This document shows, piece after piece, positions 23,024 to 34,789 of a DNA stretch of 64,000 bases. The notes below the pieces were generated by a model that was given only the letters and a program-made list of their open reading frames with translations, ran no database searches and was not told the DNA's origin. Position numbers and translations under genes: made by a program. Origin of the DNA: Diphasiastrum complanatum (Eukaryota > Streptophyta > Lycopodiopsida > Lycopodiales > Lycopodiaceae); contig CM055109.1 of NCBI GenBank assembly GCA_029204225.1, forward strand, positions 32,027,870 to 32,091,869. Reading direction: 5' to 3'. Position 1 is the first letter of the stretch, and every line of letters starts with the position of its first letter.

Positions 23024-24319
23024 TTGATGGCATCTACATCCTCACCAACAAGCAATAGCAATTCAAGAGACAATTGGTGGATCGGCAGTGGGGCTAGCTC
23101 CCACATGTCTTGTGAAAAGAACTTTTTCTCAATCTTACACTCATTCAATGATGCTAAAAAGTTTGTCTTTACTGCAAATGATGAAGAGTGTAGGATAGAT
23201 GGTGTTGGCACCATCTCTTTGTATCTAGAATCCTCAAAATGCATGGATCTAGAAAATGTCCTTTATGTACCATCAATCACCAAGAATATGCTTAGTGTTG
23301 GTCTACTCTTAGAGAGTGCTTTGGATTTCCACTTTAAGCATGGTGTTTGCTTCATCTTGAAGAATGATGTTTGCATTGCAAAGGGATTTAAACATGGAAG
23401 ATTGTTTAAGTTGGAAGCTAGTGTTGCTTTTGAAAGAATGAGCTTGGCGAAGGAGGAGATCACTCAAGAGGAGATCTTGGCAAAGTGTGATCTTGCTTGC
23501 ATTGAGGAGGAGCATCAAAAGGAGGAAGATCTTGAGGATCAGCCTCAAAGCATGAGAGTTCCAAGGGAGTCCTCAATGACAATGGTCGAGTCATCAAATT
23601 GCATGCAAATTGTCCATTCAAGTGTGCATCTTGCAAGGGTGGTGAGCATTGGAGAGTCTACTATCTTTGAATACTTTTTGGAAAGTATTAGTAGACATGA
23701 GGTGACTTGTTTCTTACCTTTAAGATTCATGGTGTTTATTACTTTGTATGACAAGGCAATGAAATGGGATGCTTTGAAATCTACATTTGTTGTTGATAAA
23801 GCAATTTCATTGGATAACTATTTTTGTAATAGTTTGAATAGTGTCATAAAAGATGAAACATCATTTGTATTGGAAATCTTTGGGTCCACATGCTTTGAGC
23901 ATGATCATTCCAATGTAAGGACCAAAGATTATCCTATTTCAATGATAGGAATAATGGTAGTGTTTTGCTCTTCAAGTAGAGATTGTAGAATCTACTTGTT
24001 TTCAACCAAAGAATTTGTCAATGGTGGAAATGTGATCTTTCAAGAGTGGAAGATTTGTAAACTTGAAGAAGCACCTTTGGATCAACACATTATTCAATTC
24101 ATTGATGTTTTGGAGTCAAGTCAAGTGGAGGAGCAAGCTCAAGACCCGAGGACTCCAAGGAGAACCTTGAGTATCAAGATGGAGCCATCTAGGCTCGATC
24201 ATATGGATCAAGCAAGACAAGTTGTCTTTGGCAACATTATTTATGCACTTAATATTTTAATTGATGTATCTTCAAGTGCACAAAATGCCTTGGAATCCAT
24301 GGCTTGGCATGATGTTTAG
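23024..24319 (+). pseudogene. Copia protease fused to integrase tail, catalytic Asp lost
   Basis: A 431-codon open frame lies in the same frame as gag. At residues 18-28 the protease signature reads WWIGSGASSHM where active enzymes have D-S-G, so the catalytic Asp is Gly here. The GAG-pre-integrase part follows (FKHGRLFKLEASV), then an acidic linker (EEHQKEEDLEDQPQ) and, after loss of most integrase, a stretch similar to the integrase C-terminal end (FGSTCFEHDHSN...GGNVIFQEW) and the hinge before RT. RT and RNase H are absent. It stays open despite the deletions. It could be translated by stop readthrough or not at all. Confidence 0.8.
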
Positions 24320-24517
24320 TTTTGAAGTGTGCTACATGTATATAGACACATTTATGGAACATCTTGTAAGGGATTCTCTAAGAGGTGGTGAAAGATCCTT
24401 CATGGACATCATTCTCTATTGGAGTCTCAAAAGTTCCTTGTTTGTAGCTGGATTTTTTAGACACTTCTAAAATCTTTCATTCATCTATCAAGAGAGTTGT
24501 AAATAGATCAAGCTAAA

Positions 24518-24529
24518 TTTGAGGAGGAG
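24518..24529 (+). other. Polypurine tract of the nested copia
   Basis: TTTGAGGAGGAG sits immediately before the 3' LTR and would prime plus-strand synthesis. Confidence 0.85.
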
Positions 24530-25230
24530 TGTGAAGAATTGCCAAAAATTGGCAAATCTAGCTTGATCAAAAACCATGTAGAATAGTGTAAATTGTGTAC
24601 ACAAGTGGGTCCCACACATGTGAGGCCATGATGCCACATGGGAAACCCATCCTAATGTAGGTTAGGTCAAGTAAAGAGAGTTGGTCATGTCTATTTGGTG
24701 GTCATCCCTACTTTATAGGACCTACACCTAAGTTTAAGGTGAAAATTTGACCAACTAGCTACCTACCAAGCATAACTCTAGGAAATAGACTAGGATTTCA
24801 TTTTAGGTCAAGGAGAGTGAGTTAACTTCCTTATTACATGCTGAAAATCCACCTAACTTCAAGAAGGAAGTCAAATTTGCTATGTATGTTCTCTCTCCAT
24901 AGTGAGAAGATAGAAAATTTTTGGAGCTCATTGGCAATCTCAAGCTAGTTCACTATGTACATTGAGTTTTTGTGATCCAAATGAAACCAAATCAATTTCT
25001 ACTTGTTTCTCAGGTTGAAGGCCGTACTACAGCCTGTAGTACACACGTGTGGGCTCGGATTTCAATGTTGATCAATGCTTTTGATTGTTAATGCTTGTTG
25101 TTTGTCAAACTGCCAATCTAGATCAACTTTTTTGTGTCTAGTTTTTTGATAGATTGTTAAGCAAGCATCCAATCACTCTTGTGGATCTTTTGTAGATCCA
25201 TTTATGGTCCTAAAGTACAATACTTTCACA
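24530..25230 (+). repeat. 3' LTR of the nested copia
   Basis: It has the same length and ends as the 5' LTR. Most differences are clustered in the stretches 24781-24900 and 25077-25115. Confidence 0.95.
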
Positions 25231-25335
25231 TGGCTGATATCTTCACCAAATCACTAGGAAAAGACTTGTTTATGAAGCATAGAACTCAACTTGGAGTACT
25301 ATCTAAATCTATGCTAAAACTAGTTGAAGAGGGAT
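25231..25335 (+). pseudogene. Older copia: RNase H tail, right half
   Basis: The first five bases are the right TGGCT target-site duplication. The reading then continues the older copia exactly where it was cut: DIFTKSLGKDLFMKHRTQLG and a tail KLVEEGL, ending at a stop codon. A purine tract GTTGAAGAGGGA (25323-25334) follows just before the LTR. Confidence 0.95.
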
Positions 25336-25928
25336 TGTGAAAAATGACAAGTTAGAGATAGACTTTACAAAGTTAATAAGGCCTAAGAATAGTGGATTTA
25401 CTATTTTTGGCAACTTAGGCATATTGATAAGGTCATATATAGACCTCTTTATATTGGTTCATTTACATGTATTGAATCAAGTCATGATAGATCTAGATTT
25501 TGGAAGAGATATAGAAACTTCCATAAGTTGACAAGCTTGTGGAAGAGCATCCAAATAGGGCAAGGGATTGTTATAAATAGTATACAAGCATGGGAGGATA
25601 TAATCTCTCTCATTCTTCTCTCATTCATTCTTATGGAAGATATTATTTTTACATCCATTTTTGCTTCTTAGGTGGTGATATAGTGAGATCTTGTGTATAG
25701 AATGCTATTTTTCTTGTATTTATGGATCCACACATGTGAAACCTGTTGTTGTATGGCTGTTGTATGGACTAGAACAATAAATTAACTTACATAAGTGTTT
25801 TTGACAAGTTCTTTTTGAGTTTACATCTTCTATGTGTAGTGGATGGAAGATTTCTACATTGTTAATGATGCTAGATTAGCCAAAGATCAAAGATCTTAAT
25901 TGGATCTTTGTGATATGATTTCTTCACA
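25336..25928 (+). repeat. 3' LTR of the older copia
   Basis: It starts TGTGAAAAATGACAAG right after the purine tract and ends ...CTTCACA. A TATA box TATAAATA is at 25572-25579, and a CACACATGTG palindrome is near 25731. Confidence 0.75.
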
Positions 25929-27615
25929 TTATAGTCAAAGTTGTTTGAGTTTGTTGAAAGGGTGTTTGTTTGCTTTGTGGTTATTAAAATTGTAGAACAA
26001 GAATGTGGTGGGAGATTCCCTTAACTACCCAGTTGAATTTTCATCTATTCATTAGGCCATGGGCTTCATGACTGTCAATATTTTGTAAGCCTTTTGGCAT
26101 TGAATATCCAAGTGAAAGACTAAGGATTCATAGGGGGGTCTAACAAGCTATACTATTGTCAACTAGGTAATTTTAAAAAAAATCTTAAGGAAATTGAAAG
26201 AGATCTTGGCTTTTCTAACAACTTTTCTAGGGATCCCTCAACAATATGTCATGCTAAGAGTGACAAAAGAATCTCTTGAAAAATGCATTTTAGAAAGAAA
26301 GAATATTTTATAATGTACATAGTGTTTCATATTGCTCTAGGAATATGAAAATAAAGACACTTAAGAATAATTAGGGATTGTTAAATAAGAGTGATGAATT
26401 TTCAAAAAACGACTTTTAAACACTACATATCCTAGCTTGAGTATATGAGAAAACATGTAGCAAGAAAGAGCTCATTATCTCTAAAGACATAGTTTGAGTA
26501 GTTGGGGCATTAGATGGAGTGGTACTATCAATCCAAAATTTTGTGGACTACTACAGCCATATTTTAAATAACCCAATGTCTTACATCCAAAACAAGAGTT
26601 GACATATTCATAAAGTCTTTTTTTTAGGGTTGTGACTTGAGATTTTGAATGTGAGAGGAAATTTGACATTCTTTGATCGATGTCACGGCATGATTATCAG
26701 TAAATGATAGGAAAATGTTGTATAAAGATATCCTTTTCCAAAGAGAGCATGAAGGAAGTACAATTTATTAGTAGTTTTCTATGTGTATTTAACAATAGAG
26801 TACATGACTAATATGAACTATATTAAGATTTTGGTTAATCACAGAGGTTTGGGTAAAGGTAGCTAGTTTTTCTCAACAATTAGAAAAAAACTCATAGTCC
26901 AATTTCATTACGCCATTTCAAAATTTACAACACATTTCTTGTACCTCAAATATGTTTATCATAAATTGTCAATTCAGGTCACTCACATAGAGGAAGGTCT
27001 CCCAATGACTTCTAGTCTTCATCAACCAGATGTTATCTGAGTTGTCTATCTTTTCTATTTAATTCAGAAGAGCCATGTCTACACTATGATGTTAAGCTTT
27101 TATTTTAACAAAACGTAGACACAATGATGTACATAGGAAAAACTTTTCAAAAGGAATATATTGCTTTGAGATATCTATTTGCACCAACTAACTTTTTTCT
27201 TACAGAAATTTATTATGTGGTCATCAACCATAAGTAGCAATTTTATATAGTTCAATTAAAGTCCTATTCAATATTAAGTACAATTCAAAACTAGTAAAAA
27301 TATGAAAATTTGGCTAGCACTCACTTATCAAATGAAAAGGTGGTGCAATATATGATAATTATTAGATAGACTTAGTTTATCATTTATCTTCTATGTAGCA
27401 TGAGTAGTAATAGATTATGTAAAACAAGTGGGGCAGTATCTCCTTGTGGCAATAGTCATTCGTAGTATTGTCCGTTACATTTTTTTTTCCTAACAATTAG
27501 TCCTATTGATCAACCCATAACGGCCCATCTGCCAAGCTATTTTCCAACCACAAAAAAACATTTGATAATTTATAGTCATATACGAACTAGATCATTCTGA
27601 TATTCGTTTTGTGTG
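25929..27615. other. no gene seen
   Basis: AT-rich DNA with no supported coding sequence or clear repeat. Confidence 0.3.
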
Positions 27616-28449
27616 TAGTATGTGTTGACATTGTTGAATTCACATGTGTGGATTGTCCACTACATGTACTTGTGATCTCCTAAGGTCTGTAGATGCCCCA
27701 AGATCAAGACTAGATTGAGATTCAAGATCTATCTTTGATTCTATGGCAAAAACACATTACTACATGCATTCAATCACTTCCAACTCTCACTCACACGTAT
27801 GGGAAGTGTTCCAAAAAGTATTCTAAGTAAAAACAAGCTGCTCTCCTCAGGTAGAGGGATAAAAACTATCATGAGCTCTCGGGTAGAGAGAGAAATCTAG
27901 AAACTCAATGACACTCAAAATCCACTCAATCTCAAAATCAATTAGATACAAATGAGGAGTACAATGATACTAGTAGATTCATGAGCTACCACTATGATTA
28001 ACTATGATTGGATCACACTTTGCCACCTCTTAATCCTATTGATCCATGCACCTCTAAATTCTATTGGACTATATTCAAGCACACCTCAAATTCCTATTGG
28101 ACCACACATGGTTCCACCTCTAAATCCTATTGGACCTCTTAAACTTCATCAAACAAAAGCATTACACTTGTCTACACTCTAATTGGCACAAGTTTGGCCT
28201 CCTACTCTATTTTGGCTCAATAGTGGTATTACAAGTGGAAATGGATAATTTGCCATCTATGCCAAATTTGACCCTATCAACATCCTACACCTAAATGCTT
28301 GACTATGAAATTCTATGAGACCCCTATATCAAACATTTTGATTCACTTTACAATTCTCCACATGTGGGAACATCCTCCACACATGTGAGGTGCACTTACA
28401 AACTTCTATCATAAAAAATACCAAGCTAGATTTTTGCCAATTTCTCACA
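27616..28449 (-). repeat. Copia LTR-like fragment, reversed
   Basis: Read on the minus strand it begins at 28449 with TGTGAGAAATTGGCAAAAATCTAGCTTG, close to the start of the 701-bp LTR family, and it carries CACACATGTGAGG near 28376. The inner part (28010-28145) contains about five imperfect copies of CACCTCTAAATCCTATTGGACC. The other end is uncertain and no coding region is attached. Confidence 0.55.
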
Positions 28450-29138
28450 GACATGATCTATAGCACATAGAGTTGTGATGGAAGATATCGAGGTTTGTTC
28501 ATTTAAATTTAGAAATATCAAAACTCTAATTGTGACATCTATGATCTTCTCCTCTTATTGTTTGTGTTATGTGTCCATGTCATAGTTACATTCATAGGCT
28601 GAAGGTCATGGACATTGAGCAGGTGGTGAAAGACTGATCAGGATTAGACAATGTGCATAGTGAGAATATATAAGCCAAGTTTGGAAGAGCAATTAGAGAT
28701 AAGGGTATTTAGGTTTTCAACAAAATTTAAAAAATACTTTGAAGAGTCCTATGAAATTCTACACATTGGGAGGTTACCAAAAGAAGCTTTGAATTGCCTA
28801 AAGGTGATTAGAAACTGGATCCTAGATTGTTATTCAATGACTTAAGTAACTACATGCAGATACTTAGATGCAAATTGGATCGGAAACTTGGAAGATCGGA
28901 TACCCTCATCAAGTTATATCTCTTCTTGGTAATATATTTGTTAAATTTCTATCACAAAATGAAGTGTGGTAGCACTCTAACAGATTGAAGCAAAAGCACA
29001 TGGAATCTGCATATAGCAATTACATAGCTTCAACTTTTACTCTCATAGTTCAACTTTTGTGAGTCATGACAACCATCCCTTTCATTTAACCTAGATTTAT
29101 AATCATTGCATTGATCTATCTCTATAGGCACTCATGGG
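28450..29138. other. no gene seen
   Basis: A 64-codon open frame at 28651-28845 (+) has no family I recognise and is not supported as a gene. Confidence 0.3.
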
Positions 29139-29517
29139 CATTAGAGGAGTTCTAAATCCAAAAAAGACCCTTTGTAAAGATTCTTTTTATATTTTTTCTC
29201 AAATTTTTCTTACACATGGACCAATCAAAACACTCAAATTTGAAATCTACATAACGTAACTTTTTGAGTCCACATTTTGATTCCATACTAAAAATGGCAT
29301 AACCTTTTAGTGGTAAGTCCAAATTTAGCGGAGTTTGGTGCATTGGAAAGCGCTTGACAAGGGCTTTCCAATGATATGTTACATGACATACTTCTGAGCT
29401 ACAATTAAAAAGTTATGGCAAGTCAAAAGTATTAGTGTTATAATATTTTAATAATAAAAAAGACATCTTGCACGAATTCTTAAAGGGTCTTTTTGGAACT
29501 CAAAACTCCTCTAATGC
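29139..29517. mobile_element. MITE-like inverted-repeat element
   Basis: The left end GCATTAGAGGAGTT...CCAAAAAAGACCCTTTGTAAAGATTC (29139-29182) is matched in reverse at 29475-29517 (GAATTC...AAAGGGTCTTTTTGG...AACTCCTCTAATGC), giving terminal inverted repeats of about 43 bp around a 290-bp AT-rich centre. I could not identify a target-site duplication, so the superfamily is undetermined. Confidence 0.55.
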
Positions 29518-29890
29518 TTTGAGAAGCCAAACAACATCATTTCCAAAAACTGAAAGTTGTATAAGGTACCCACAACTCAACTCAGAAACCAAGTGCATTT
29601 AGCTCTTAATAGCCTTTGAGCTCATCAATAAAAAGCCCAAACATGGTCAGAGATATTGGGTACCCTTGACAAGACAACAACATCACTCACAATTCAGTTT
29701 TTGCATGACTAATTCAACAATGAGCTCAATTTAAGAAAAACTTTATCAAATAACATGCTAATCATTGTCTTCATATCATTCAAAAGACCAACCTTAGCAA
29801 CAATATTTTTTTTTTTGAAACTTACAAAGTAGAAATAGTTGATTTTTGGATCCCATGGTCGAGTTCTCCAAAATTGAATAGAATGTTACA
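29518..29890. other. no gene seen
   Basis: Intergenic DNA between the inverted-repeat element and the LINE fragment. Confidence 0.3.
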
Positions 29891-29894
29891 AGGT

Positions 29895-30140
29895 GGTCAA
29901 AATTAGATTAAGTTTTCCTAATACCAACTTGAGCCAAGGTTCTGATGGTGATCTTTTCAAACCAATTAATCAATTGTTTTTCAATAATGGTGGCATGCAA
30001 TTTAGCTAGGCAATTACTAATCATTATAGTTTGAAAATTGGAAACTATTCTCACCCACCCTTGAAAGTCTGAACCAATCATTTTTTGCCAAGATTGTTTT
30101 GGGAAGCCTTCCTTTATAGCTTGATTGAACATTTTAGTTA
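29895..30140 (-). pseudogene. LINE reverse-transcriptase fragment
   Basis: Read leftward the protein contains MFNQAIKEGFP, a stretch ending FQTIMISNCLAKLHATIIEK, and LAQVGIRK. This matches the N-terminal RT motifs of plant LINEs, where the consensus has NYR(T/P)I-x-(I/L)-x-x-x-x-x-K(L/I), a W-x-E segment and a final QAGFR; here QAGFR has become QVGIR. Only about 75 residues survive, with no endonuclease, no catalytic YADD box and no poly-A tail. It is the only non-LTR element recognised with fair confidence. Confidence 0.75.
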
Positions 30141-31210
30141 TTCATTCAACAATGAGTTTATCTCTCCACTTGAAGAGTTATGCAAAAGACTCAAATGTGT
30201 CTATGGCTTTTCTATTACCAAGCCTCTTCAATACTTCTTCATTTGCCTCTAGGAAATTTTTTTTATGTTGAAAGCTCTTCATTGCATTTTATATGTTGAA
30301 AGCTCATTTTACTCTCATAAACAAGAACGATGTGGTATTGTACCACAAAGGCCTTGCCATGTCATATTGTCGTATTTCAACTTTTTGTGAAGATCAAAAG
30401 AATGTAGTAGAATAGGTCAGTAAAATTTTGTTGATTGTTCTTAACTTTTACATGCAAATGTTTTATGGATTGTGATTATGGTTATTTTTTGGTTAATCCA
30501 ACACTTTCAGCATAATTATGGCAATGCCTTCATGACATAATACCACATTAATAACTCACGTATATACATTTAAAAATTCATTAAATAATAACAAAGTTTG
30601 CTAAAAGCAATGGGAAATTCAACCTTTTAGGATACAACTTCTGTTTGTCTTTTAGAAGACGAGTTTGGACTTGTGAGTCTAAAATTGCTAAATACTAGCT
30701 TGTTATTGAGTTCAAATGAAGAGATCTGGCATGATAAGTTTTCTTGATGCTTATTATTCTGTTGTATCAGACAACACAATTAACCAAGCAAAGTTGTCTT
30801 GGAAAAAATCCCAAAGGAGACACTATTAGAAACAATAAAATATACCGTCAAAGAAATGATCGACATATATTATCACTTGTCATATTTCTTCATTCAAGCA
30901 TGCGAGAGCACAATAAGACCCATGACTATAAAATTCAAAATACAAGATGAAAACAAATATAAAAATAAAATACACAACGATGATCATGAGGATTCAAATA
31001 TTGCACACTAACCTCAGAATCCATATAAACATGTTGAGCTAACACCTGAAAAATGGATTGATCTCTAAGGGATGTTCTAAAAATATACTCAGTAAGATCT
31101 TAAAGTTAATTTCAATCTTGTGCTTTGTTAAAACATCTTTTTTTATGAAGGATGCTTTGATACTTCAAAAACTATATGGTATCCATGTTCCTACTTTGTT
31201 TTTCTTGTTG
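30141..31210. other. no recognised gene
   Basis: Two overlapping open stretches at 30744-31011 (+) have no known family. The rest is AT-rich, with a short duplication of ATGTTGAAAGCTC near 30264 and 30292. Confidence 0.3.
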
Positions 31211-31219
31211 TGAGCAATG
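31211..31219. other. 9-bp target-site duplication (left)
   Basis: TGAGCAATG is repeated exactly at 32042-32050 on the far side of the inverted-repeat element. Confidence 0.85.
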
Positions 31220-32041
31220 GGTTTTGACATTCTGCGAATAAATTTTTTGTGAATTTGCAAGTTTATTTCTTGCCATGAGTCAATAAAAAGATAGCAAATG
31301 GTGTGCTATTTCTTTTATGTCACTATTTTGTTTATTAATAAGACATGCCGATGTGCTATGATTTTTTTTTTTTTACTGAATCAATTGGCACGCCGGCGTG
31401 CCAAGTAAATAAAAAAAAAATTGTTCATCCGACCACCTTAGCATGTCGGCGTGCTAAGGTGGTGGGCTGTCAGGGCAAATTTTTTTTTGCTTTGGCAACC
31501 TACCACCTTAGCATGTCGACGTCCTATGGTCAAATTTTTTTTTTTTTGCCCTAACAGCCAACCACCTTATGCGTGCTAAGTCGGTCAACTAAAAAAAACA
31601 AATTTTTTTTTTCCCTAGCAGCCGACTGCCTTGGCACGCTGGTGTGCCAAGGCGGTCGACTGAAAATAATAATAATAATAATTTTTTTTTTGAATTTTTT
31701 TTTTTTACCTAGCAACCGACCGCCTTGACACGTCGGTTAAATTTTTTTTTTTCTTTCAGTTGACCGCCTTAGTACGCTGGCGTGCCAAGGTAGTTGGCTG
31801 TTAGGAAACAAAAAAAAAAGTCTCTGAATCACTAGTGATTCAGTCAAATTTTTTTTTTCTTTTGTAGCACAAGGCCAAAAATGTTTTTTAAATTCAAAAT
31901 TTTGGCACAATTCTTATTAATAAACATTTAAATAGTGGCATAAAGAAGATAGCACACCATGTGTTATCTTTTTTATTGACTCATGGCAAGAAAGAAACTC
32001 GCAAACTCACAAAAAATTTACTCGTAGAATGCCAAGCCTCC
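31220..32041. mobile_element. Mutator-like (MULE) foldback element with hairpin array
   Basis: An 822-bp element has long terminal inverted repeats (left 31220-31343, right 31913-32041, clearly matching but diverged) and is flanked by a perfect 9-bp target-site duplication. Long TIRs plus 9-bp duplications are the hallmark of Mutator-like transposons. The centre encodes nothing. It is an array of G+C-rich palindromic units of the type CCTTGGCACGCYGGCGTGCCAAGG separated by poly-A or poly-T runs, plus a perfect palindrome TGAATCACTAGTGATTCA near 31826. It is non-autonomous and would need a transposase from elsewhere. Confidence 0.8.
31365..31860. repeat. Hairpin minisatellite inside the MULE
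   Basis: About six units, spaced roughly 55-90 bp, each contain a dyad such as GGCACGCCGGCGTGCC (31388-31403) or TTAGCATGTCGGCGTGCTAA, with outer arms CCGACCGCC/GGCGGTCGGCTG. A and T homopolymers of 8-13 bases separate them. One unit is flanked by an AAT microsatellite near 31665. Confidence 0.85.
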
Positions 32042-32050
32042 TGAGCAATG

Positions 32051-32900
32051 AAGTCGTCAAATGTGAATCTTGTTCTCATTGTCATCACCATGCTTTGAAG
32101 GCTAAAAACTTATCCTTACTCACAAATGGACCTCTTTAGTATTTCATAAAAAAATTCAATCCATTCACGAATGATCACTCTTGACTATGTTCATCATTTA
32201 AGTCATGACTTGACTAATATGTTTTATTGTTTTAATCTGAAAAAATGTATTCTTGTAGTAGTCTACTTTTGTAGTGGCATAACATTTTCTCATTTATCAA
32301 TTATCATCTCTCACTTTCCATTCCGAGGTGAAAAACATTTTCCAACCTATGATAGTTGTTGAATTGAGAGACTAATTTTCAAATATGATCATGATTTCAT
32401 ATTAAATTAAAGAGCAAGATACAGATAATCGGTAGGCAGTGCAGCGACAAAATTACTCACTTCTACTTTTTTGTAACTTTCACATGTAGATATGAAATGT
32501 TAAAATTGTCTTTGCTTCCATATGCAGCTTTGTAACCGATTCTTGTTTATAAAAAATGAGGCCATAATATATCCTAAAAACTTTCATATCCAAACCTACA
32601 AAAAGAAAAAAAAGTTGTTCTAGAATCAACTCCTATTGAATCAATATCGAATGCTCACCATCAATGGTTGGAGTTTATCCAAACTTGAAATTAGAGAAGA
32701 ACAAATACCATGATGCGAGACAATGGATTAAAGAGCTTCAAGTTAAAGAGGCATTGGAAGCTGCTAATTTCCACTTTAAATCCACTGATATCCATGATTA
32801 ATGAAGATAAGCCATATCTTAGAACAGAGCCAATTGCAATTATACTTTCAAGTAAAGATGGATATATCTCTTGGGGAGCTCTTACATCTTTCCAATCTCC
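32051..32900. other. no recognised gene
   Basis: Open stretches at 32691-32924 on both strands do not resemble known proteins. I would not annotate a gene. Confidence 0.3.
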
Positions 32901-33250
32901 ATAAATGTATGTGAGTTCTCTCATAATTTTTTATGAAGAACCAAGCTTTGAAGCTAATTCATGTCAATTTGAATCTATCACATTGTATGCTTGAATTTTG
33001 CTCTCTCTTTTTCTCTCTAACTCAAGTAGAAGGCTATAATGCATTAATTTCTTGCTATTTTTTCCATTCTTTGTGAAAGTAGCCATTCTTTGATTACTAG
33101 CATGCTAGATTGTGCTTGGTCATAAATTCTTGAACTAGATCTTGATACTCAATCTAGAATCAGTTTATGTGCCAAACACAAAGCTTAACAAAGATCATTC
33201 ACACTCTTGGGTTGGTTCTCCACACGTGTGAACTTGCTGGATTTTCATCA
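32901..33250 (+). repeat. 3' part of a copia 5' LTR (start uncertain)
   Basis: It ends in TCATCA directly before a primer-binding site at 33251 and contains CTCCACACGTGTGAAC (near 33220), the palindromic word shared by several LTRs here. Confidence 0.5.
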
Positions 33251-33263
33251 TGGTATCAGAGCC
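33251..33263 (+). other. Copia primer-binding site
   Basis: TGGTATCAGAGCC is a perfect initiator tRNA-Met site following an LTR-like CA end. Confidence 0.85.
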
Positions 33264-34022
33264 AAATTAAGCTTTGCATGCTATTATCATTGATTGTGTA
33301 AGAAATTTTGAGCTCAATTCAAGCAAGAAAGCAATTTTCCACTTTTCTTCACCCTTCTTGAAAAGTGTTTGGATCAAAGAGGATAGAATCAAGATTTTCA
33401 TACAAGAATTGAAATTGTACAAAATTCTGGAATTCCGCACGTGTGAAAATCATAGAATTTCAGACCTCTTTATTTCATACATCTTAGGTCCAAAGATACT
33501 GATGTTATAGCTTGATGGAAAGCTAGTAAGATATACTTTCCATAGCAATTGGTCTCAAATCAATCTGATGTGTCTATCAAGAGTTATAAGCTCTTAAAGA
33601 GAGTAAGGAGATTTCCAAAATACGAGTGACCACCTTTTGATTTCATCCAAATTTTGCTTGATTCACAATCCATTTTTGGAGTAATCAATACAAGAAACTT
33701 GAGATCTAGACATAGTATTGAGTCATTTGACACGTTGAGCCTTCTTTGAATCAAGAGTGTTGTCTTTTGTAGCATTTCACATGTGCCAAAAGAAGAAGAA
33801 CCGAAATTTGATTATACTCCATTTCATTTTGAGAGGTTGATCTAGTTTGTCTTGTTTTGGTGGAATATTTGCGACCTATCTCAAATTCAGTTGCAAGATT
33901 TCACATAGGATTTGGTAGTTCACCTTTGAAAATTCCTATAGTGAAAGAGAGTAGCAACATCTAGTTTGTTAGGAACAAGCTCAAACATATAGTTGTCCAT
34001 TAACAAAAAAGTCTTCACAATT

Positions 34023-34783
34023 ATGGCATCTGTGGGAGGATATCTCCTAGAAGCATGTGAAGGACTAAGCACCTCCAATTATTCAATATGGAAGGTTAGG
34101 ATAGAGTCTATTCTTATACTCCATAATGTTATGAGGAGGAGCCTCAAGCACAACTTGAAATACCAAAGTTTAAGAAGAGAGCTAGGATGGCTCTACATTT
34201 CATTAAAATGAATGTCTCTGATGAGATTCTAAGAGAAATAGGATCTTGCACCACTGTTAAAGAATCTTGGGATGCACTTAAGTCTATTTTTGAAGATAAG
34301 AACACTTCTAGAATTCTCACTCTTAGAAATCAGATTTTTCAAAGCTTTCAAAGAAGTGAGGAGAGTGCATCAAAATATATTCTGAGAGTAAAGGACCATC
34401 ATAGGGAGCTTGCTTGTGTTGGTGTCACAATCAATCAAGATGAGCTAGTACAAGTCATTCTTAACGGCTTACAAGAAGACTATGATAATCTTGTTCAATC
34501 CTTTGCCATAAAGGAGGAGTTGCCCAATTTGGAGACTCTTCAAGAAATTCTCATCTCTGAAGAAGCAAGGCAAAGTTACAAACTTTCAAGGATGAACAAA
34601 CTTGAGCATATGGACAAAGAAAAAGCTCTTTTTGTCAAGGACAAGCACAAAGGGAGGAGCAAGAATCAGTTTTCTCAAGCCTTTATCAAAGACAAAGCAA
34701 AGGACAAGAACAAAGATGGAGAAGAAGATGACTCAACTCTGTGCAAAAAGTACAAAAAGGACCAAGAGTGGATCCTAATCTGA
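34023..34783 (+). pseudogene. Copia gag, frameshifted and truncated
   Basis: Gag starts at the ATG of MASVGGYLLEACEGLSTSNYSIWKV (34023). The frame shifts around 34120-34190, then 198 codons stay open (34187-34783): MALHFIKMNVSDEILREIG, SWDALKSIFEDKNTSRIL, LVQVILNGLQEDYDNLVQSF and a Lys-rich tail. It is close to the gag at 22139. The CCHC knuckle and everything after it are missing; the sequence changes to a reversed LTR fragment near 34790. Confidence 0.85.
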
Positions 34784-34789
34784 TCCTCA

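Larger units (their letters stand above)
20657..25230 (+). mobile_element. Complete non-autonomous copia element, 4574 bp
   Basis: It has all cis elements: 701-bp LTRs at both ends beginning TGTG and ending CACA, a primer-binding site, a leader, gag, a pol remnant, a polypurine tract and a perfect 5-bp target-site duplication. The two LTRs differ at about 21 of 701 positions by my count with no net length change (roughly 3%), so the insertion is not recent but is younger than its copia host. Integrase core, RT and RNase H are deleted, so it would depend on another element for copying. Confidence 0.95.

Noticed and set aside
22800-23244. Antisense open frames over the copia gag-protease junction
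   Set aside because: Explained by the + strand gag and protease.
31365-31860. Regular hairpin array considered as a CRISPR array
   Set aside because: Palindromic units with homopolymer spacers inside a Mutator-like plant transposon; units are not identical and no cas genes are near.
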